Part shown: positions 1 through 6,497 of the stretch, piece after piece
Layout: every line of letters starts with the position of its first letter
Position numbering within the stretch: position 1 is the first letter of the stretch
From: Gammaproteobacteria bacterium
GTDB taxonomy: Bacteria; Pseudomonadota; Gammaproteobacteria; Pseudomonadales; Azotimanducaceae_A
Assembly: GCA_026713405.1 (NCBI GenBank)
Contig: JAPOON010000606.1
Location: 1 to 6,497 of the forward strand
DNA: 6,497 bases
Direction: 5' to 3'
Notes under the pieces: model-generated
What the model was told of the DNA's origin: nothing
Seen by the model: the letters and a program-made list of their open reading frames with translations, nothing else
Databases searched by the model: none
Position numbers and translations under genes: made by a program

Positions 1-1077
1 ACGCCGGTCATCGCCGACATCACCCGCATGCCGCACCTGCTGATCGCCGGCACCACCGGTTCGGGCAAGTCGGTGGGGGTCAATGCGATGCTGCTCAGCA
101 TTCTCTACAAGTCGTCGCCGGAGCTGGTGCGCCTGATTCTGGTCGACCCGAAAATGCTGGAACTGTCCAGTTACGAGGGTATTCCCCACCTGCTGACGCC
201 CGTGGTGACGGACATGAAACAGGCCGCCCACGCGCTCAACTGGTGCGTGGCCGAGATGGAGCGGCGCTACCGGTTGATGGCGGCGCTCGGTGTGCGCAAC
301 CTGGCCGGCTTCAACCGTAAGGTTCAGGAGGCCGAAAAGCTCAAGGAACCGATTCCCGACCCGTTGTGGGAAACCGATGGCGACCCGGCAGACGAAGCTC
401 ACCCCACCCTGACCGCACTGCCTTACATCGTGGTCGTCATCGACGAGTTCGCCGACATGATGATGATCGTCGGCAAGAAAGTGGAACAGTTGATTGCCCG
501 CATTGCCCAGAAGGCGCGGGCAGCCGGCATTCACCTGGTACTGGCCACCCAGCGCCCGTCCGTCGACGTGATAACCGGGCTCATCAAGGCCAACATTCCG
601 GCGCGCATGAGTTACCAGGTTTCCTCCAAGGTCGATTCACGCACCGTCCTCGACCAGGGCGGCGCGGAGCAGCTGCTCGGTTACGGTGACATGCTGTTCC
701 TCCCCCCCGGCACCAGCGTGCCCGTTCGCGTGCACGGTGCCTTCGTCTCCGACGGGGAGGTCAACCGGGTCGCCTCCGACTGGAGAAAGCGAGGTTCCCC
801 CGATTACGCCGACGATGTCCTGATCGGGGGCAGCGATGAACCCTTCCTGCAGATAGAGAGCGATACCGGTTCCGCGGAGCACGACGACCCCCTGTACGAC
901 GAGGCGGTGCAGTTCGTGATCGAATCCCGGCGTCCGTCGATCTCGTCCGTCCAGCGCAAGCTGCGCATCGGCTACAACCGTGCGGCACGCCTGATCGAAG
1001 CCATGGAGGAAGCGGGCGTCGTCTCCAGCATGAACAGCAACGGCAGCCGTGAAGTCCTGGTTCCTGATCGCCGCTAG
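1..1077 (+). CDS. ftsK: DNA translocase FtsK, C-terminal motor and gamma domains (5' end outside window)
   Basis: Septum-anchored hexameric ATPase that pumps chromosomal DNA toward dif and activates XerCD recombination during division. The reading frame is open from base 1, so the 358 visible residues lack the membrane anchor, the linker and the start of the motor; the ATG at 28 is internal. Visible in order: Walker A GTTGSGKS (nt 49-72); Walker B VVVIDEF with the Asp-Glu pair at nt 442-447; the [19 protein letters not shown] block typical of FtsK/SpoIIIE; the [20 protein letters not shown] block; and a C-terminal winged-helix gamma domain (about nt 892-1065). That domain keeps the Asn, Arg and Glu (codons at 976, 988, 997) matching E. 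coli N1296, R1300 and E1303, which read KOPS DNA. The stop TAG at 1075 lies inside lolA, which begins 29 nt earlier. Identification is very secure. Confidence 0.98.
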   Translation, partial: TPVIADITRMPHLLIAGTTGSGKSVGVNAMLLSILYKSSPELVRLILVDPKMLELSSYEGIPHLLTPVVTDMKQAAHALNWCVAEMERRYRLMAALGVRNLAGFNRKVQEAEKLKEPIPDPLWETDGDPADEAHPTLTALPYIVVVIDEFADMMMIVGKKVEQLIARIAQKARAAGIHLVLATQRPSVDVITGLIKANIPARMSYQVSSKVDSRTVLDQGGAEQLLGYGDMLFLPPGTSVPVRVHGAFVSDGEVNRVASDWRKRGSPDYADDVLIGGSDEPFLQIESDTGSAEHDDPLYDEAVQFVIESRRPSISSVQRKLRIGYNRAARLIEAMEEAGVVSSMNSNGSREVLVPDRR

Positions 1078-1639
1078 CTGCGCCTGCGTGCAGGTATGGG
1101 CGGATGCCCGCGGCGACCTGGGTATCCGCCTCACCGAACTGCAGCATCTCGCCGCGGACTTCACCCAGCGCCTCGAAGACGCCGGCGGCCAACTCATCGA
1201 GGAATCGTCCGGCCGGGTGCGGCTGTTGCCGCCCAGGTTCCGATGGGAAGTGACGGAACCCTATGCCCAGGTGCTCATTGCCGCGGACGACGAGTTGGCT
1301 CTGTACGACCCGGACCTGGAGCAGGTGACGATACGGCCCCTGGAGGAAGTACTCGAGGACACGCCGCTCGCGCTGCTCACCCGCGGCACGGTGATGCTGG
1401 GCGATGACTATGACGTCAGCCGGCTCGACAAAGAGCGGTTCCGCGTGCGCCCCCGGGCCGAGGACGCCCTGTTCGACGAGATCGTGCTGGCGTTCGGCAA
1501 TGCCGGGCTGGTGGGCATGAGAATTCACGATCACCTCGGCCAGAGCACGATCATCCGCTTCCACGGGTTCCGGGATGCGTCGGTGATACAATCCGCCGAC
1601 TTCGAACTGACCGTACCCCCCGGAACCGATGTTTACTGA
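1049..1639 (+). CDS. lolA: Outer-membrane lipoprotein carrier protein LolA
   Basis: Periplasmic chaperone that takes lipoproteins released by LolCDE and hands them to LolB at the outer membrane. The product is 196 aa (E. coli LolA is 203). The start is GTG at 1049: an in-frame stop lies at 1031 and no other conventional start falls between. A signal peptide ([10 protein letters not shown] onward) ends at VWA, cleaved before Asp19-Ala20, the same VWA/DA junction as E. coli LolA. Family signatures follow: DFTQ (37-40), a G-R segment followed by FRWE (64-67), and [16 protein letters not shown], typical of pseudomonad-like LolA. Mature position 43, Arg in E. coli, is Pro here (PPRFRW instead of an RP-type motif). 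The gene overlaps ftsK by 29 nt and rarA by 11 nt, so coupled translation is likely. Only a weak Shine-Dalgarno is visible. Confidence 0.95.
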   Translation: MKSWFLIAASCACVQVWADARGDLGIRLTELQHLAADFTQRLEDAGGQLIEESSGRVRLLPPRFRWEVTEPYAQVLIAADDELALYDPDLEQVTIRPLEEVLEDTPLALLTRGTVMLGDDYDVSRLDKERFRVRPRAEDALFDEIVLAFGNAGLVGMRIHDHLGQSTIIRFHGFRDASVIQSADFELTVPPGTDVY

Positions 1640-2918
1640 TTCGGCCAACGACGAGAGCCGGCCGCTCGCCGACCGTCTGCGTCCTACCGGAATCGGGGAC
1701 GTGGTCGGACAGGATCACCTGCTCGGCCCCGAAGCTCCCCTGGGCCGCCTGGCCAACGAGGGGCGCCTGCACTCCATGATCCTCTGGGGGCCGCCCGGTT
1801 CGGGCAAGACCACGCTGGCCAAGCTGCTCGCAGAGCGCGCCGGTATGCACTGGATGGCACTGAGCGCCGTTCTGGCAGGTGTTCGCGATGTGCGCGAGGC
1901 CGTGCAGAGCGCCGAGGCCGCTCTTCGGCTCGGCGAGCGCACGGTGCTGTTCGTCGACGAAGTGCACCGCTTCAACAAGGCCCAGCAGGATGCGTTCCTG
2001 CCCCACGTGGAAAAGGGCACCGTCACTTTCATCGGCGCGACCACGGAAAACCCGTCCTTCGAGGTGAATGCCGCGCTGCTGTCCCGCGCTCGGGTCTACG
2101 TACTCAAGTCCCTCGAACCGGACGCATTGCAGAAGGTTCTGCTCCGCGCGGAAACGGCACTGAATGTCTCGATCACGGACTCCGCCAGGGCACTGCTCAT
2201 CGAACTGGCGGACGGCGACGCGCGGCGCATGCTGAACGTGCTGGAAACCGTCGCGCAACTGGCGGACGGCGCCATCGGGGAAGAACTCGTGCAGCAGGCC
2301 GCCGGAACCCGCTGGCGGCGCTTCGACAAGGGCGGCGATGCCTTCTACGAACAGATCTCGGCGCTGCACAAGGCGGTGCGGGGCAGTGCCACCGATGCCG
2401 CGCTCTACTGGTGCTGCCGCATGCTGGATGGCGGCTGCGACCCGCGCTATATCGCCCGGCGGCTGGTGCGCATGGCCAGCGAAGACATCGGCAACGCCGA
2501 CCCGCGGGCGCTGCAAATGACGCTGGCGGCAGCAGACGCATATGACCGCCTGGGCTCACCGGAAGGCGAACTTGCCATCGCCCAGGCGGTTCTCTACCTG
2601 GCGAGCGTGCCCAAGAGCAACGCCGCCTACCGCGCCTTCAATGCCGCCATGGAGCACGTGCGGAAAACGCCTTCCTACAGCGTGCCCATGCACCTGCGCA
2701 ACGCGCCCACCCGGCTGATGAAGGACATGGGATACGGCGAGAAATACCGGTACGCCCATGACGAGCAGGGCGCCTATGCCGCCGGTGAGTGCTACTTCCC
2801 GGAGGAACTGGCCGGCCGACGCTACTACGAGCCGACCGACCGCGGGCTGGAAGCCAAGATAAGGGCCAGGCTCGAGCGCCTGCGGGCGCTCGACCGCGAT
2901 TCAGCGTCAGCACGATGA
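1629..2918 (+). CDS. rarA: Replication-associated recombination protein A (RarA/MgsA), AAA+ ATPase
   Basis: AAA+ ATPase of the clamp-loader group (relative of WRNIP1/Mgs1) that acts at stalled forks with SSB and RecA. The 429 aa are slightly shorter than E. coli RarA (447); the N-terminal tail is the short part. Motifs: Walker A GPPGSGKT (54-61), [12 protein letters not shown] (79-90), Walker B VLFVDEVH (106-113), sensor 1 [11 protein letters not shown] (134-144), Arg-finger segment LLSRARVY (150-157), sensor 2 GDARRMLN (196-203). The C-terminal tetramerisation region includes [11 protein letters not shown] (243-253), [13 protein letters not shown] (282-294), and [16 protein letters not shown] (355-370). 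The ATG at 1629 sits within the last codons of lolA. The TGA at 2916 overlaps an ATG (ATGA at 2915), which opens a short out-of-frame ORF running to crcB. The neighbourhood ftsK-lolA-rarA is the conserved gammaproteobacterial one. Confidence 0.97.
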   Translation: MFTDSANDESRPLADRLRPTGIGDVVGQDHLLGPEAPLGRLANEGRLHSMILWGPPGSGKTTLAKLLAERAGMHWMALSAVLAGVRDVREAVQSAEAALRLGERTVLFVDEVHRFNKAQQDAFLPHVEKGTVTFIGATTENPSFEVNAALLSRARVYVLKSLEPDALQKVLLRAETALNVSITDSARALLIELADGDARRMLNVLETVAQLADGAIGEELVQQAAGTRWRRFDKGGDAFYEQISALHKAVRGSATDAALYWCCRMLDGGCDPRYIARRLVRMASEDIGNADPRALQMTLAAADAYDRLGSPEGELAIAQAVLYLASVPKSNAAYRAFNAAMEHVRKTPSYSVPMHLRNAPTRLMKDMGYGEKYRYAHDEQGAYAAGECYFPEELAGRRYYEPTDRGLEAKIRARLERLRALDRDSASAR

Positions 2919-2935
2919 GCTTGCAGCCTGTCAGA

Positions 2936-2950
2936 GCCATCAGCGATGGC
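2936..2950 (+). other. Short stem-loop after rarA, weak terminator or attenuator candidate
   Basis: A perfect 6-bp stem GCCATC/GATGGC closes a 3-nt AGC loop and is followed, after ATCG, by TTTT at 2955-2958. This has the outline of an intrinsic terminator, but the stem is short and the T tract is brief and displaced, so at most it would be partial. It lies 17 nt after the rarA stop. It also contains the ATG at 2946, which argues against that codon being the crcB start. Confidence 0.2.
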
Positions 2951-2962
2951 ATCGTTTTCCGT

Positions 2963-3006
2963 GGAGCCGCCTTCCACCGCCGGCGATGGGTGGCTGGCCT
3001 GGCTCC
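2963..3006 (+). promoter_or_regulatory. Structured leader hairpin just upstream of crcB
   Basis: A 44-nt imperfect hairpin can be drawn: GGAGCC (2963-2968) pairs with GGCTCC (3001-3006), GCC (2969-2971) with GGC (2996-2998), and CCACC (2974-2978) with GGTGG (2989-2993). That is 14 pairs with one small internal loop, a 2-nt bulge and a 10-nt terminal loop. The GGGTGG element recurs at 3007-3012, just upstream of the preferred crcB ATG, so CCACC could instead pair there. This gives two mutually exclusive folds, one covering the ribosome binding site. It may be chance in GC-rich DNA. It does not match the known fluoride riboswitch. Confidence 0.3.
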
Positions 3007-3017
3007 GGGTGGGCGAG

Positions 3018-4698
<1,681 letters not shown>

Positions 4699-4733
4699 AT
4701 CGCGCGCCAGGCCGCGTGCGCGTGGCAGCGGCA

Positions 4734-4759
4734 ACAACTTGCCAATGTTCCGAAGTTGT
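4734..4759. promoter_or_regulatory. Inverted repeat in the serS-cysG spacer, possible operator of cysG
   Basis: The 7-bp arms ACAACTT (4734-4740) and AAGTTGT (4753-4759) are perfect inverted copies separated by 12 nt. They lie in an AT-richer patch (about 4733-4790) of otherwise very GC-rich DNA, between the serS stop and the preferred cysG start. A -35-like TTGCCA (4739-4744) overlaps the left arm, but no convincing -10 follows at normal spacing. A regulator site or a weak mRNA hairpin are both possible. No T tract follows, so it is not an intrinsic terminator. Confidence 0.25.
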
Positions 4760-4841
4760 CCCGAGAAAACAAACAACATACGTGAACTCGATGAGCGGCT
4801 TGGTGCAATATGCGGGTTACGCCCCCCGAACGGATTCGATC

Positions 4842-6215
4842 GTGGATTACCTGCCACTGTTTGTAGATTTGCGCGACAGGCGGTGCCTTGTTGTCGGCGC
4901 GGGCATCGTGGCGCTACGCAAGATCGAGTTGCTGTTGCAAGCAGGTGCGCGAGTAAAGGTGGTGGCCCCGGAATCCACGGAGGCCGTAGAGCGCCTGGCG
5001 GACGCCGCCGAGATTGCCCTGGAGTCCCGTCCCTATGTTTCCGGCGATCAGGCGGGCAACGCCCTGGTGATTGCCGCTACGGGCGATGCGGCGGTCGACG
5101 CGGAGGTCTTCAGAGACTGCCGGGCGGCCGGCATCCTGGTGAACACCGTAGACTCCGCGGACCTCAGTTCAGCCATCTTCCCAAGCATCATCGATCGCGA
5201 CCCGGTGCTGGTCGCGGTTTCCACCGGCGGCCGCTCGCCGACGCTCGCGCGAATCGTGCGCGGTTGGCTGGAAGCGCGCCTGCCTCCGGCACTGGGTCAC
5301 CTCGCCGAATTCGCCGCAGCGAGGCGCGAGGCGGTGAAGCGGACGATCGGGTCCGTCACGTCCCGGCAGAAATTCTGGGATCGCGTCATCGGCGGAACCA
5401 CCGGCGAGTTGGTGTTGAAGGGCGAAGTCGAAGAAGCCGGCAAACAGTTTGAACGGGAACTGCAACAGCCGGGCGCTTCCGCCGGTTCCGTTGCGCTCGT
5501 GGGCGCGGGGCCCGGCGACCCGGAGTTGATCACCGTGCGCGGTCTGCGCCTGCTGCAACAGGCGGACGTGGTGCTTTACGACAATCTCGTCAACGAACGC
5601 ATATTGGGCTATGCGCGCCGGGACGCGGAGCGCGTCTATGTGGGAAAGCGGCGGCGGTTTGCCGGGGTGCGCCAGGAAGCGATCAACGAAATGCTCCTGG
5701 AACATGCCCTGGCCGGGCGCTCAGTGGTGCGCCTGAAAGGCGGCGACCCCTTCATTTTCGGCCGCGGCGGGGAAGAGATCGAGACGCTTGCCGCCCGCGG
5801 CGTCGACTGCGTCGTCGTCCCCGGCATCACGGCGGCGCTCGGTGCGGCGAGCTATGCCGGCATACCGCTCACCCACCGCGACCTGGCCCATTCAGTGCGA
5901 TTCGTGACAGGCCACCGCGTACACGACGAGGTGAACCTGAACTGGCCGGAACTGATCGACCCGAACCAGACCCTGGTCATCTACATGGGCCTGCTGGGTC
6001 TCGACGAAATCTGCGCCAAATTGATCGCCAACGGCTTGCCGCCCGACACACCCGCACTCATGGTCGAGCGAGCGACATTGCCGGATCACAGGGAAATCGC
6101 CGCTCCAGTGGAGGTATTGCCGGAAGCCGTAGCCGAGGGCGACGTTCACGGCCCGACCATTGTGATTATCGGCGAGGTGGTCAGGCTCCGCGACCGGGCA
6201 GCCTCGTCCGAGTGA
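4842..6215 (+). CDS. cysG: Siroheme synthase CysG (uroporphyrinogen-III methyltransferase / precorrin-2 dehydrogenase / sirohydrochlorin ferrochelatase)
   Basis: Fused enzyme that converts uroporphyrinogen III to siroheme, the cofactor of sulfite and nitrite reductases. I choose GTG 4842: it opens at VDYLPLFVDLRDR, where the family starts, and gives 457 aa, the same length as E. coli CysG. ATG 4791 (474 aa) is the main alternative. The N-terminal half (CysGB, 1 to about 210) has the NAD-binding loop VVGAGIVALRK (17-27), the catalytic Asp104 in NTVD, and STGGRSPTLAR (127-137). Residue 128, the phosphorylated Ser of Salmonella CysG, is Thr here. The C-terminal methyltransferase half (CysGA) has VGAGPGDPE (220-228), YDNLV with Asp247, VGKRR with Lys269, RLKGGDPFIFGRGGEE (297-312), PGITAALGAASYAGIPLTHRD (from 327) and YMGL with Met382. 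All catalytic positions are present. It follows serS by 143 nt, so it may have its own promoter. Confidence 0.96.
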   Translation: MDYLPLFVDLRDRRCLVVGAGIVALRKIELLLQAGARVKVVAPESTEAVERLADAAEIALESRPYVSGDQAGNALVIAATGDAAVDAEVFRDCRAAGILVNTVDSADLSSAIFPSIIDRDPVLVAVSTGGRSPTLARIVRGWLEARLPPALGHLAEFAAARREAVKRTIGSVTSRQKFWDRVIGGTTGELVLKGEVEEAGKQFERELQQPGASAGSVALVGAGPGDPELITVRGLRLLQQADVVLYDNLVNERILGYARRDAERVYVGKRRRFAGVRQEAINEMLLEHALAGRSVVRLKGGDPFIFGRGGEEIETLAARGVDCVVVPGITAALGAASYAGIPLTHRDLAHSVRFVTGHRVHDEVNLNWPELIDPNQTLVIYMGLLGLDEICAKLIANGLPPDTPALMVERATLPDHREIAAPVEVLPEAVAEGDVHGPTIVIIGEVVRLRDRAASSE

Positions 6216-6290
6216 CCGGTTCGGGCGCCGGGCACAAGCCGCATGCATGCCGATTCAGCAATTTCCGTGCCGGCAACGGCAGAAATGCGC

Positions 6291-6319
6291 TTGTGTTTGT
6301 AGCCTCATGAGGCTACATT
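6291..6319 (+). promoter_or_regulatory. Predicted sigma-70-like promoter of the antitoxin gene
   Basis: A -35-like TTGTGT (6291-6296) and a -10-like TACATT (6314-6319, 4 of 6 consensus bases) are separated by exactly 17 nt. Transcription would begin near 6325-6327, at the ATG of the downstream gene, so the mRNA would be leaderless or nearly so. The -35 is weak (3 of 6). The spacer is almost entirely filled by the palindrome at 6298-6317, as expected for an autoregulated toxin-antitoxin promoter. Confidence 0.4.
6298..6317. promoter_or_regulatory. Perfect 20-bp palindromic operator upstream of the antitoxin gene
   Basis: TGTAGCCTCATGAGGCTACA is a perfect palindrome with half-sites TGTAGCCTCA and TGAGGCTACA, centred between 6307 and 6308, ending 8 nt before the antitoxin ATG. 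Phd/YefM-type antitoxins are dimers that bind such palindromes over their own promoter and repress it, more strongly with toxin bound. A perfect 20-mer palindrome is very unlikely by chance at this exact place. Confidence 0.7.
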
Positions 6320-6325
6320 GCACCC

Positions 6326-6497
6326 ATGACCACCATGGGCGTCAGGGAATTCAAGAATCGGATGAGCGAGTGTATTCGCATGGTTCGGGAAGGCGGTGAA
6401 GTTTATGTAACGCACCGTGGCGACGTGGTTGCGGAGTTGCGCCCCCCGTCCAGCACTGCCGGAGACGGTTCCACGACGGAACTGCGCCGTCTCGCGC
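6326..6497 (+). CDS. Type II antitoxin, Phd/YefM (prevent-host-death) family, 3' end outside window
   Basis: The first 57 codons of a frame that stays open to the window edge. The product begins MTTMGVREFKNRMSECIRMV and continues through a VYVTHRGDVVAELRP segment (27-40). This is the family pattern: a short start, G-V-R-E-x-K, an amphipathic helix ending in R-x-G, then a strand pair with T-x-R-G and V-A-x-L. By family analogy the N-terminal part binds DNA as a dimer and the missing C-terminal part wraps the toxin. The partner, often a PIN-domain VapC or a RelE/YoeB-type RNase, would be expected just downstream; it is not in the window. The start could also be ATG 6335 (Met4). No Shine-Dalgarno sits at normal distance, which fits a leaderless transcript. 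Base composition looks less GC-rich than the upstream genes, in keeping with acquisition. An orphan antitoxin cannot be excluded. Confidence 0.8.
   Translation, partial: MTTMGVREFKNRMSECIRMVREGGEVYVTHRGDVVAELRPPSSTAGDGSTTELRRLA

Noticed and set aside
1067..1081. Cys11 in the LolA leader as a lipoprotein attachment site
   Set aside because: The residues before it (AAS) lack the usual Leu at -3, the hydrophobic stretch would be too short, and the VWA/DA signal peptidase I site fits the LolA family.
1507..1514. Chi octamer GCTGGTGG
   Set aside because: Chi is specific to enteric RecBCD. One copy in GC-rich coding sequence of a non-enteric genome has no meaning.
2982..2989. GGCGATGG, identical to the start of many fluoride riboswitches, located before crcB
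   Set aside because: The rest of the motif is missing: no CGCC partner follows at the right distance and there is no GCTAATGxCTCCTAC-like 3' half. The octamer falls in a hairpin loop only about 30 nt before the ATG, too little room for the aptamer.
2946..3017. In-frame ATG at 2946 as crcB start (146 aa)
   Set aside because: The added 24 residues are Trp- and Pro-rich with no family resemblance, the ATG sits in a hairpin stem, and the conserved CrcB N-terminus begins at Met25.
4703..4725. CGCGC...GCGCG inverted pair after serS as a terminator
   Set aside because: It is only a 5-bp stem with a long loop and no T tract, and repeats of GCG arise readily at this base composition.
6212..6281. Hairpins after cysG (GTG-CCGG/CCGG-CAC at 6212-6235; TGCCG-GCAA-CGGCA at 6268-6281) as terminators
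   Set aside because: Neither is followed by a T tract and both stems are short. The second is a neat 5-bp stem with a GNRA loop but has no other sign of function.

Overview
The window is GC-rich (about two thirds G+C by eye). It holds a compact run of seven genes, all on the + strand: ftsK (3' part), lolA, rarA, crcB, serS, cysG, then the first 57 codons of a Phd/YefM-type antitoxin. The block ftsK-lolA-rarA-serS is the classic gammaproteobacterial order known from E. coli. The extra crcB before serS and the cysG after it recall the pseudomonad arrangement. Together with the protein motifs this suggests a high-GC, non-enteric gammaproteobacterium. I cannot name a genus from sequence alone.

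Layout: (1) 1-1077, the FtsK motor and its DNA-reading gamma domain, cut by the window start. (2) 1049-1639, lolA, starting at a GTG inside ftsK (29-nt overlap). (3) 1629-2918, rarA, overlapping lolA by 11 nt. (4) 2919-3017, a 99-nt leader with two stem-loops. (5) 3018-3386, crcB (fluoride channel). (6) 3415-4698, serS. (7) 4699-4841, a 143-nt spacer with an AT-richer patch and an inverted repeat. (8) 4842-6215, cysG. (9) 6216-6325, a spacer ending in a perfect 20-bp palindrome and a promoter-like element. (10) 6326-6497, the truncated antitoxin gene. No stretch above 300 bases lacks a gene.

The core genes are housekeeping: chromosome segregation at division (FtsK), outer-membrane lipoprotein trafficking (LolA), replication-fork maintenance (RarA), fluoride export (CrcB), seryl-tRNA charging (SerRS) and siroheme synthesis for sulfite/nitrite reduction (CysG). 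The tight overlaps ftsK/lolA/rarA suggest one transcript with translational coupling. crcB and cysG have longer leaders and may be separately controlled. The toxin-antitoxin-like locus at the right edge looks like an accessory insertion behind the conserved block.

I see no clear evidence of a wholly new system. The points most worth checking are the structured leader of crcB, with competing pairings near its ribosome binding site and no recognisable fluoride riboswitch; the self-contained operator/promoter of the antitoxin, which may give a leaderless mRNA; a LolA lacking the Arg known to matter in E. coli; and a Ser-to-Thr change at the CysG phosphorylation site.
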